Source: Siphonodentalium dalli (lineage: Eukaryota > Mollusca > Scaphopoda > Gadilida > Siphonodentaliidae). From it: 64,000 bases of DNA. The stretch covers positions 154,779,152-154,843,151 of the forward strand of contig CP136066.1 in NCBI GenBank assembly GCA_032622095.1, written 5' to 3'. The position numbers and the translations under genes were made by a program. This document shows, in pieces, positions 1 through 8,948 of the stretch; the stretch's first letter is position 1, and every line of letters starts with the position of its first letter. The notes beneath the pieces were generated by a model. That model was not told the DNA's origin and did no database searches. It saw only the letters and a list, made by a program, of their open reading frames with translations.

Positions 1-3
1 AGT

Positions 4-189
4 AGTACTCAGGACTTTTTGGATCATGGTTGAAATGTCAGCGGATCACCGGTTTATCCATGGTTGTCTTAATACTGTAGTTTGGTTCATAAATCAGCAT
101 ATAGTTCCTGAGCAGGCTAGATCACCCGAGGGCCCTAGAAGTACTCAGGACTTTTTGGATCATGGTTGAAATTACAGGAGATCACCGGG
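4..189. repeat. Direct repeat, 136-bp spacing
   Basis: A 33-bp segment starting agtactcaggac at 4-36 recurs identically at 140-172, and weaker similarity (gatcaccgg) follows each copy. The second copy runs into the last codons of the TatD ORF (minus strand). It may be a 3' UTR repeat or the edge of a tandem array that continues left of the window. Confidence 0.75.
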
Positions 190-1416
190 TACCGGGGTAC
201 CGTAGAACCGTCCGGCATTGTGTGTCGTGTCAGTCAGCAAATCTATGAGGGACTCACCCCTGATATCAGCTATACATCGTGCCACGTTTCCAACGTACAG
301 CGGACTACCAACTTGAGCACCCCACGCTTCCCCGAAATGAGGCGAGTCAGTTTCTAGAAGAAGTCTGTTTGCCGGTATATGACACAGAGCCTGTTTTTGG
401 TGTGAAGTGAAGTGCGCCACCGCCGCTGTAAATCCAAAGTAGCAGTTGGGAAAACTTGCCCGCCACTGCTCCATTTCTTCACGGCCCGCTGTGAAACAGT
501 GAAGATGGATTAAATGGTCTCGGGGACAGTAGTCGGAGATAATCTTATGACCCCGGGCGTAGACGTCAGCTTGATAGTTTCTCGGCCCCCTAAGGTGAAG
601 GATGATGGGTTTTCCCACATTCCACTGCCCATTTCGTCATTACTTTCAGGACTCGATCTTGGTTGGCCCAGTATGTGGAGGATACAGTTCTATTCAACCC
701 AATCTCTCCCACCTCTACTACTTTTGGAGAGGATACCAGAGCACGGAGTCGTCCCGCATATGAGTTGTAAAGATCCGCTTTTTTGGGGTGTAGCCCCACT
801 GCAGTCTTGAACGGAGACCCCCCCCCTCAAAGGATGTCGGATATGTAGATGGATCACAGCAAACCATAACACCCCCTATGAGGTTAATTGGTGTAGAAGG
901 CGTTGGGCGTGGTCGGTCACTTAGCATATCGTTGAGGGTATATACATATCGTCCCAGACTATCCTGCATCCGGTCGAGGTGGAAATGTGAGTCGATGGCT
1001 ACTCTAGCCGATCCAAAAGCATGGGGTGGAGGCGGAAGGAATGGCAACTCGATTTGGCTTATCCTATTTCGTGGCCGGAATGAAGAATATGGTGAAGTTG
1101 TTTCGGTGTTACTTTCGTCACCGGAATAGGAATCTTTGACAACCCAAAGTGTTCCTGGTTGGATGTCCATCGATTCGGTGAAAGAAGAGATACCATGAGT
1201 CTCAAATGACTCCTCACCCATGGCAGGTTCCGGTGAATCAGGAGTGACGGACGGAGGGGCGGAAGAAAGGTTACCCCGAGCAGCAAACTGGACAGGACCC
1301 CTGACCGGTTCCGATGAGTCATTTGTGGTGGAAGAAAAGATACCCGAGACCTCCGGTGGATCCATACCAATGGCAGATTCCGGTGAGCCTATCGTGGCGG
1401 AAGAAAAGATGCCCAA
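172..1416 (-). pseudogene. ORF3 C-terminal part: TATDN2-like TatD metal-dependent nuclease domain, frameshifted
   Basis: TatD enzymes are TIM-barrel metal-dependent DNases/exonucleases. The hallmark segments appear in order but in three frames. DSHFHLDRM lies near 996-970 (frame of 1416-718). GLHPKKA and VGEIGLN lie at 799-590. ILHLRG, HLHCFTAG, FGFTAAVAHF and ETDSPHF lie at 618-172, which ends with a stop. These supply the expected metal ligands: the HxH pair, Glu of GEIG, His of ILH, His of HCF and Asp of ETD. The FPN..FGFTA and ETD.P.F wording resembles animal TATDN2 more than bacterial TatD. One break is at a long C/G homopolymer near 811-824 and another is near 600-620. Upstream in the same ORF are GIFSS-type repeats. 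It could be a captured host gene or a processed pseudogene, but its position right behind pol argues for element ORF3. Confidence 0.8.
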
Positions 1417-1815
1417 GGCAGCGGATTGGGTTATATATACCCATGGCAGGTTCCGTTGCAGCTGTTGTGGCGGAAGAAAAGATACCCAAGGCAGGTTCCG
1501 GTGAGGCTGTTGTGGCAGCAGAAAAGACGTCCAAGGCAGCGGACTGGGTTATACCCATGGCAGGTTCCATTGCAGCTGTTGTGGCGGAAGAAAAGATACC
1601 CAAGGCGGGTACCGGAAAGACTATCGTGGCGGAAGAAAAGATACCCTGGGCAACAGACCCGGCTTCACCTATGGCAGGTTCCGATGAGACTGGTCTAGCG
1701 GAAGAGATGATACTCTTAGCAGCAAGCAGGGTTTCATCCGTAGTTGATTCAGACGAAATTGTCGTGGCGGAAGAAAAGATACTAAGAGCAGCGGGCTGGG
1801 CCATATCCTTGGCAG
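1200..1815 (-). repeat. Degenerate tandem coding repeats in ORF3 (GIFSSATT units)
   Basis: On the plus strand the phrase gtggcggaagaaaagatac followed by caaggcag and ggcaggttcc recurs many times, with unit lengths of roughly 50-70 bp. On the minus strand the units read as GIFSSATT followed by Glu-Pro-Ala-rich text. The region links the zinc-finger part of ORF3 to the TatD part and is probably an unstructured linker. Frame changes between 1,416 and 1,460 fall inside it, as expected for slippage-prone repeats. Confidence 0.8.
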
Positions 1816-2455
1816 GTACCTCCCCAATTGAGAGTGGTTCTGACGAAAGTTGTGACGCTCTGTTACAAGCTCTAAGGCGAGTGGAAGCGGCTTTGGTAAC
1901 AAAGTGACTCAGTCGACCGGGTGCCAGTTTCTGGAATTTATGTTGCTCTTCTGCGGAAAGATATATTAATAGGCTGCAGCGAGGACGCCAATGTAGAAGA
2001 GCGGCCACACAATTTACTGGATGTAGTGAATAACTTGATACAGCTTTCCAGTTATAAGTAGTTGTGAGATAATTCTGAAGAGTTGACATTATACTCTCGC
2101 ACTCTGGTGTGATCGGAGTATTCGTTGGAATAGAGACGGGACTCTGTTGGCTTTTCATGATGAGATCGGACAAGGAGCATTGTAGTCTTGTTGCCAGGAA
2201 TAGGAGTACCGATTCCAAATCTTCCGGAAGAGGTTTGTTCATGGTTCGTGTCTCCCAGACAGTCATGGGTAGATGGCAGATCATAAAGTGTCTCTTAAGC
2301 TTTTTAGGGTGCGAGTGACAAAGCGGGCATAGAGATGACGTTTCCTTGACCGTTGCGGACTTATTGTTCTGGGCATGTTGAGAAGAGATGACCATTGAGT
2401 CCGATATGGGACGTAGAAAAAGTCTTCTTGTCGCTTTTGTTATCCCCGACGACAC
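1319..2455 (-). pseudogene. ORF3 middle part: C2H2/C2HC zinc finger plus repeat linker
   Basis: A 378-codon open stretch. Residues 43-61 (2273-2329) read CPLC...HFMICH, giving a Cys-x2-Cys-x9-His-x3-Cys-His pattern that fits a C2H2 or C2HC finger. About residues 70-190 are uncharacterised. From about residue 200 the GIFSSATT repeats begin. It overlaps the preceding ORF3 segment by about 95 bp in a different frame, so a frameshift near 2.43 kb separates them. No enzymatic function is suggested by this segment; nucleic-acid or protein binding is a guess from the finger. Confidence 0.6.
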
Positions 2456-3455
2456 GGATGAGGCGGGATACGTAGGCGGTGGATGCAGTATTCTGCGGTT
2501 CGGGATGTTCCATCGTTGACTGGACGAACTTGACTTTTCGGGTCAAGGAGGAGCAGCTGGATGCAGGTACAGAGAGATTATCCTTCCCTATCAATGAACC
2601 CTGGTAGGCCCCCACGTGGTGCTGAGGAGGAGGTAAATGTATTGCCGAGTCCTCAGGCGATACTTGAAGACGGACCGGAGTAGATACTGGGAGATTCTCT
2701 ACTGGAAGAAGTACCCGAGTGTCCAGAGGTGGTTGATTTTGTGAAGAATCCATTGGCTTAACCCCCTGAGTTGAAGAGTTCTGGACTCGTCCCTCTGAAG
2801 AAGGTGGTGGCGGTTTCGTATCTGGTGAACGTTTCCCGATTTTATTTGAGGGTGGAAAACGAGATGAAATAGGAGATTGCCGTCGTCACTTATCCAGAAA
2901 TGCATGACGGTGAGAAGGCTGTCTCGGACGCGGACTTCGTTGCCTGGCTCGAGACTTTAAAGGTGACCTACTCCTATCTCTAGCATACCTGTAGCGTGCG
3001 CTCGGATGATGTGGTTGGTGATGAGACGAAGCCTGGTGGGATGGTTCTGGAAGGTCTCTACCCTGTAAAGAACGCTGAGCAGTCCCCGGGGCACTGAGGG
3101 ATGACCCCTGACGACTATCCAAAGACTTGTTCCTATCAGACGTCCGTCTATTACATGTGGAGGTAGATACGGAAGAAAAGGAGTTCCCGTATAAAAGTTT
3201 GCTTCCCTTTGTACGAATATCCTCATATGAAGAGGGGTTGAAATATGATGAAGTATGTGTCGAATGAGGGTGGATTCTTCTAGGTTTTCCATCTAAATGA
3301 GGAATATTCTCATCTATCCAGCGGTTTGAGAGTATGGATTCCGCATTACGTCGGCATTCAATAATCCACCGGGCCTCCTTCAAGTTTACTGCCAGATTAT
3401 ATTGCTGGAGGATTAACTCCTTTATATTTGAGGTAGAAATATCCGGTCGAATCCC
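2361..3455 (-). pseudogene. ORF3 N-terminal part: basic, Arg/Ser-rich segment with an in-frame stop
   Basis: One minus-strand frame is open from about 3,455 to 2,361 except for a single TGA at 2886-2888. It encodes a polar, probably disordered protein. Near 2960-2890 it has an RS-like basic patch (DRSRSP, SRARQRSP), followed after the stop by Ser/Pro-rich sequence. No ATG is obvious at its 5' end, and the first codons overlap the degenerate repeats downstream of pol, so the true start is unknown. Animal TATDN2 proteins also carry a long disordered N-terminal part before the TatD domain (from memory of the family), which fits this layout. Confidence 0.55.
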
Positions 3456-4110
3456 AATTCGTTGAAAAAAAGATTATTATTTAAGAGGTGGCGTTGACCG
3501 CATGCATCTTTGACTCGTTCCGTGATCCTTGCAGCTCTCTGCCAACTTCTCGGTGGCGATTTATCCTGTTCCATCTTAATGTTATTGAAAGATTATTAAC
3601 TTATTGAAAGATTATTAACATGTTGATATACATCCCCTTGAAAAGACGAGATTCTATGGAAGAGATGTCCCACGATGACTCCGGAAAGAAGATTATATCG
3701 GTGCAATGCGATGTCCCGAACAGATGTCGACGAAAAGATGCTGATATCATGGAAGAGATGTCGTCAGCTGATTCCGGAAAGGTTATAGCAGGTTCAGTCA
3801 TACAGGTATGAAACATGGACACATCAGTTTGACAGGGGTTACATAATCTGTTACTGAAGGAGATGTCGCCAGCTTATTCCGGAAAGAAAGTTATACCAGG
3901 TCGAAGAAATATTCCGATCAAATCCTAGTTCATTGATGTCGGCGGAAAGATTCTGCGGCTTCACTTGAAGAGACGAGATTCTATGGAAGAGATGTCCCAA
4001 GTTGACTGGTTCCGGAAAGAAAATTATACCCGGTCGAAGCCATAACCCGAGCAGATGTCGAAGGACAGATTCTGTGGACCCATGGAAGAGGTATCCTGCC
4101 CCGTTACTAG
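3430..4110 (-). repeat. Degenerate tandem repeats between pol and ORF3
   Basis: Phrases such as gacgagattctatggaagag, gaagagatgtc and ttccggaaag recur at about 3645, 3757, 3858 and 3970. The pair gaaatattccgatcaaatcc and gaaatatccggtcgaatccc at about 3905 and 3434 ties the 5' end of ORF3 to the same repeat family. On the minus strand parts read as FPES.DISS-like units, in shifting frames. It is either a decayed repeat-coding region of ORF3 or an untranslated spacer. Confidence 0.65.
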
Positions 4111-4261
4111 ATTGGTGTAACACGTAGCCGTACCTGGAAGGTAAGGACCCTATTAAGGACATGTACACGTCTAGGTTTAAAGTACAAAGAAGGCATATTG
4201 TGAGTAAGACTTGGTAGGAATACCCCAATAGTACCCTATGTTAGACTTTCCGAATGGGTTG

Positions 4262-5425
4262 TCATTGGCAATTTCGACAGAGAAAGATGTCCATGTGTTT
4301 TGCATCGTCTGCCGAAATTTTTACACAGGGGGCATGAAACCACACTTCACAGGTGTTACATTGGATCATAAACCCTTCCTCAGCACGATGGCAAAAACAA
4401 TATTCGGTTTTGTTTTTTGGGGTCACTAACGACAGTTCCTTCCTAATCGTTTTAATCCAAGGTGGAATAGTCTTACCTTTCCTTTGTCGGATTCGGTCTG
4501 GTAGGTAACAACCCATATTCCCTTCGTTTCTTACCTCATACAGAAAAGGTGAAATTTTCTTGGTAATGACACTGGGACCTGTCCAATCCGGACTCACCTT
4601 TTTACCTTTCTTTTTCATGGTTGTATTATAGGTCTCGACTAAGTCGCCCGGACTAAACGGGTTGTCCACAAAGCTTTTCAGCCATGGTGGCACTTCCCGG
4701 TCTAGGCATAACTTCATTCTATCGTGGTTGGTGGTGTATTCTGTTTTTTGCAGTCGTATGACATACAGGTATGGGGTTAATTTCTTGAATATTATGGCTG
4801 GTCCTTTCCAAACAGGTGCTAGTTTTTTCGGTGTACCCTTTACAACAGCGGTGTCCAAAATATACACCAGCTCTCCCGGTCGATAACTATTTTGTATAAT
4901 CTTCGTATCATAATCTCTCTTAGTTCTTTCCTGTGTGGTTTCCAAAATTTCCCGAGCCACCTCGTGGGCCTCTTTAATCTTTTTTACTAATATGTCCAGG
5001 TATTCATGGACGCCCACCTCTTCGGGACTTGGATCTCCGAACATTAGAGATGCTGGTTGGTTTACTTCTCGGCCTAGCATCAGCTTATTGGGTGTAAAGC
5101 CGGTGTGACGATTTACAGAGGATCGTAGAGCTCCGGCAATTTGGGGTAGGTATTGGTCCCACTGTGCCAGACATTTATCCACAAAGCAGCGAACAGCGGC
5201 CATCAGTGTCTTGTTTTGGATCTCTGCTTGTCCATTCCCAGATGGTCGATAAGCCGTGGTTCTGGTCTTGTGGATTTTCATCAAGCTACACATTGCCGTG
5301 AACAATTTACTCCTTGATCTGTGAAAATTTGGAAGGGGTAGCCGAATCTTGCAAAGAATTCGTTTATCGCTGCCTGAGCTGTGATCTCTGCTGTTTGGGA
5401 TGGTAATGGGATGCATTCTACCCAT
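4262..5425 (-). pseudogene. Pol C-terminal part: integrase core end, two GPY/F-like modules, PHD finger
   Basis: A 387-codon stretch ending pol. Residues 55-75 hold the integrase catalytic Glu (NGQAE, E68). Residues 202-224 (VWKGP..KLTPYLYVIR) and 279-299 (DWTGP..KISPFLYEVR) are two similar GPY/F-like integrase C-terminal modules, each followed by a D-R...PPW(L/I)K motif. Residues 341-387 form a C4HC3 PHD finger: Cys343, 345, 356, 359, His364, Cys367, 383, 386, with the FMIQC and WFH core. The stop follows directly. Many Gypsy chromoviruses carry a chromodomain in this place; a PHD finger is unusual. PHD fingers with an aromatic residue before FH often bind H3K4me3, so chromatin targeting is a plausible role (inference). 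The first ~35 codons are out of frame with the preceding integrase segment. Confidence 0.88.
4265..4405 (-). other. PHD-finger coding segment
   Basis: The last 47 codons of pol encode a single PHD finger with spacing C-x1-C-x10-C-x2-C-x4-H-x2-C-x15-C-x2-C. The hydrophobic core and the Trp two residues before His (VWFH) resemble the H3K4me3-reading fingers of the PHF8/KDM7 type. This resemblance is by eye only. Confidence 0.85.
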
Positions 5426-5889
5426 TTTGTAAATTGATCTACCATTACCAGAACGTATTCTGCCCCTCGTTCCGTTGTTGGCAGCGGCCCTAGGAAATCA
5501 AGGTGGACACGTTCCATTGGGTAACCGGCATGAAATACAATTAGGGGATTTTTTGCTTTCCTATTCGGCTTTTTGCTTTGGTTACATCTCTGACAGCCTG
5601 CCACAAATCGTTTCACGTCTGTGCTGAGATTATGCCAGATGAAGTTTTGTTTCACGCGCTCCAGGGTTCGTTCTATTCCCTGGTGGCCTGCCGCTGGAAT
5701 ATCATGGCACATTCGCATGGCTTGTCCTTGTAGGTCCCAAGGTAGGACTCTTACAAGAACATCATTTTTATTCTTCATCCACAAAACTCCATCAATAATC
5801 TGTAATCTGTCATTGTTAATCCACAGGTATTTGGACGTTGGGCTCGAGCCGAATAATTCACCCTCTTGTGGGTTTCTATCTGGTTTCAT
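5281..5889 (-). pseudogene. Pol: integrase zinc-binding domain and catalytic core start
   Basis: This segment encodes the integrase HHCC domain (H-x4-x-H in CHDIPAAGH, then CQRC) and the first two catalytic Asp residues (VHLDFLGP and FTDQG). After FTDQG the frame is lost; the sequence continues in the frame of 5425-4262, so a small indel near 5.30 kb separates them. The N-terminal side starts about where the RNase H/linker frame ends near 5.89 kb, another shift. Integrase would insert the element's cDNA into host chromatin. Confidence 0.88.
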
Positions 5890-6743
5890 CCAACCTTGCT
5901 CAGGTTGTTATCATCTTCTTGTGCAGTTTTGAGTTCCTCAGTGGAGTAGACTTGGAAGGGTAATGAATCAGCGAGTACTTGACTGGCTGTGACAATTTCC
6001 AGATGTGGACACTCCACAGAGTAGCCAATCTCAACAATGCTTCCTTCCACAACCCGTTGTACCTGTACCTTATTTGTGATTGGATCGACAGGCATTAATG
6101 AGAAATGTTCCTCCATTGGAGAACATCCCGGAGCCTTGCAAGGTATTTCTCCACCCGCATCCCATGGCCACAGCCTGGGACATTTCAGACACCCACTGGA
6201 GGTGCTGCTGATTGTATCCCAAGCGTTGTGGGCTTGGATTTGATTTATCCTCGTAAGAGGAATAACATCATCAACTTCATCATAAAACTGTCCCCATTTC
6301 TCTTTTGCCTTTTGACAGTATTGGCACCCATTACATGGAAGATCATTCAGTTCCACTCCAGCCTTATAATTTCGGCAATGATCTTCCTCTGTCAACCTGG
6401 ACAGAGCATCTGCATTCTGATGTTTAACCCCTGGTCTATGCTGAATGGTCATCTGATACTGGCTCAGCTCTTCGAGCCAACGAGCGATTTGACCTTGTGG
6501 CTGTTTAAAATTCAGTAACCAGGTTAGACTAGCATGATCTGTCCTGATGATGAAGGGACGTCCCAGCAAATAGTGCCGATACATTCTGGTAAACACCACC
6601 ACTGCTAGGAGTTCTTTCCGAGTGGTACAGTAATTTCTCTGTTCTTTATTCAATGCCAGACTTCCGTATGCTATTACTTTCTCCACTCTGCCCTGGATCT
6701 GTTTGCAATTCAGCGCCGACTGCTTTGTCGGAGGCATCTGCAT
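5886..6743 (-). pseudogene. Pol: RNase H domain and connector
   Basis: Contains the RNase H core text of Ty3/Gypsy pol: YGSLALNKEQRNYCTTRKEL, then FIIRTDHASLTWLL and NADALSRL near the domain end. It is followed by a spacer with several Cys residues (CNGCQYC) and then a linker to integrase. The first ~20 codons are not homologous, because the true reading frame enters from 7089-6646 at about 6.70 kb. RNase H removes the RNA template during cDNA synthesis. Confidence 0.88.
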
Positions 6744-7089
6744 CTAGGATAAAGGTACCCGATTCACCGGGCAAAGCTAACACCGGGGGTGACGTTAGAG
6801 CTTCTTTGAGGGCTTTGAAGGCCTCCATCTGTTCTTGTCCCCATTCAAATGACACCTTCTTCCCCGTCAGGAGATATAAAGGAGCCGCAAGTGTTGAGAA
6901 ATTTTTCACAAACACTCTGTGATAGCTTGCCAATCCTAGAAATCTCTCTACGTCTTTGCAGTTTGTAGGAATAGGCCAGTTTTTGACTGTGTCGCATGAT
7001 TTATCAGTCATGGCCATACCCTTGCCATCTATCATCCTATCCAAAAACTCTGTCTTCCTTTGAAATAGAGAGCATTTTCTGGGCTTCAA
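6646..7089 (-). pseudogene. Pol: RT thumb/connection and start of RNase H
   Basis: Begins in the conserved region just after the RT palm (LKPRKC-type text). It continues through WPIPTNCKDVERFLGLASYHR, typical of Ty3/Gypsy RT connection, and into FILDADASDKAVGAEL, the first RNase H catalytic strand. The frame differs from both neighbours, so one indel lies near 7.11 kb and one near 6.70 kb. Confidence 0.88.
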
Positions 7090-8948
7090 TCGTAACTCAT
7101 ATTTACGAAACCTGTCTGGACTGTACGTAAATTGGCTATGGACTCCGGGAATGATTCTGAGACCACCAAAACGTCGTCCAAGAAGGCGAGGGCAATGTTC
7201 CAGTTTAAACCGCGCAATACGTGGCTCATAGCACGACTATACGTACTTGGCGAGTTGCACAAACCGAAAGCGAGTCGTTTATGATGAAAACTACCATATT
7301 TCGTCAAGAATGCCGTCTTGTGGCGATCGCTCTCTTTGATAGGAATTTGCCAGTACGCCGAATTTCCATCCAGATGGCTAAAGTACCTCTTCTTACTCAG
7401 CACATCTAGGCATTCTGATAGTATGGGGATCGGCCAGACGTCTTTCTTCGTCACCGAGTTTAAACGTCTGTAATCTAAGCACCAGCGAATTGCTCCGCAA
7501 CGTTTTTTAACTAATACTGGCGCCGCTGCCCATTCTGAATTACTGGGCTCAATGACCCCTGCCTCCAGCATTTGGTCCAGTAATTTCTTTTCTTCTGAGA
7601 GGAATGATATTGGTGTTCGTCTCAAATTTACTTTGATGTGTTTCGCATTATTGGTGTCAGTCGTGTGTTCTAAGGCGACAAAGTTTCCCAGATCAAAATC
7701 AGTCTTTGCGAAAACATTGGCGTACTCTATCAGCAATCGTTTCAGGTGTTCTTTCTGGTCTTCATCTAAGGTTTCTGCAGAGCGATGATACAGTTCTTGT
7801 ACATGTTCCGGAACCCGTTGCGGGCACACATCCGGGGATTGAGAAACCGATTGCACTGTGACTTCGGATATCTCTTTCAAGAACTGTATTTCTGTGGCTT
7901 TAGCAACCATTTGACCGCTCTTGAGTTTCAGATAGTTGTCAGAGGTATTGACAAGGCAAACCACTGGTTGCATGCCTTCATTTTGAGCTGATCGTGGTAC
8001 TATCATATTAGGGTGATAAATTCCTTCTATCATATAGTTATCCCGAATACCATTGACAGTACACTTACAGAGTCTCACTTGATAGGGTGCGACTACTGTT
8101 CTCTTAACTACCCGGACTGGAATTCCCCCATATATGGTGGAGTCGCCCGAGCATTCCATTTTAATAGCTTGTTTATTAAGCCACAGCTCTCCATTCGCAA
8201 TATCAATCATACCTCCCTCGCGCCTTAGAAAATCCAGGCCCAACAACATGTCGTCCTCGATGGGTGCCACATAAAGACAATGTTGAAACTCATGTTTACC
8301 GATGGACAATAGTGTAGGTTTAGTCACAAATGCTTTCATTGATAGGTTCCGACCAGCTGTGTGCATCACAGCTTGACGTTGTACCTCAGGTGGATGTTGC
8401 CAACGTTGGAAAAGTTTATCGGAAACTATCGTAACTTCTGCCGCACTGTCGACTACTGCTGACACAACTGTTCCATGTATCCTCACTGGGACATAGAACA
8501 TGGCATTCTTTTTCACCTGTTGGACGGTAAAATGTACCATGTCTGGGTCCTCATTGGGTGTCATGTTTTGCTGTTCCGCTCTGGCATCCTTTGTAATGTC
8601 GCCCACTTCTAGATGGGTATTTACAGTTCTGTGGGATTCATTGCAGCTATTTACATTGCCATCCGTTGTGTCTTCAGAAGTTAAAATCTGTACATTACCT
8701 ACTTCTTTATCCATTGTGCCATCGGTGGATATGTCTCTTCTTGCACCTGGGCCTCTAGTGCACTTCCTCTGGTTCATGAGACCGGAAAAAATACGGGTCG
8801 GACTTAGGCCTCTATCGACGACCCGGAGTCGTTTAAATTTGCTTTTGTGTCGATTTTCACAAATTTCTTCCTCTCCGCCGACTTTTTTGACGGGCAACTG
8901 GCCTGGTAATGACCTTCGCCTCCGCAAAAAAACAGGTAATCCCGTCAT
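7086..8948 (-). pseudogene. Pol: protease and reverse transcriptase (palm/fingers)
   Basis: A 620-codon stretch. Residues 160-180 contain the retropepsin active site VVDSAAEVTIV (D167; DSA rather than the usual DTG/DSG), with DMLLGLDFL near 233-241 as the later protease strand. RT starts around residue 440: VIEPSNSEWAAAPVLV, WCLDYRRLN, SHLDGNSAYWQIP (catalytic Asp at about 527) and AFLDDVLV (the Y/F-x-D-D box at about 589-592). The stop comes from a frameshift just after the palm. The first ~50 codons overlap the gag tail and CCHC knuckle in another frame and are probably not translated as shown. Confidence 0.9.

Noticed and set aside
1220-1907. Plus-strand repetitive ORFs opposite ORF3
   Set aside because: They are antisense shadows of the GIFSSATT coding repeats. 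The TatD and zinc-finger signals are on the minus strand.
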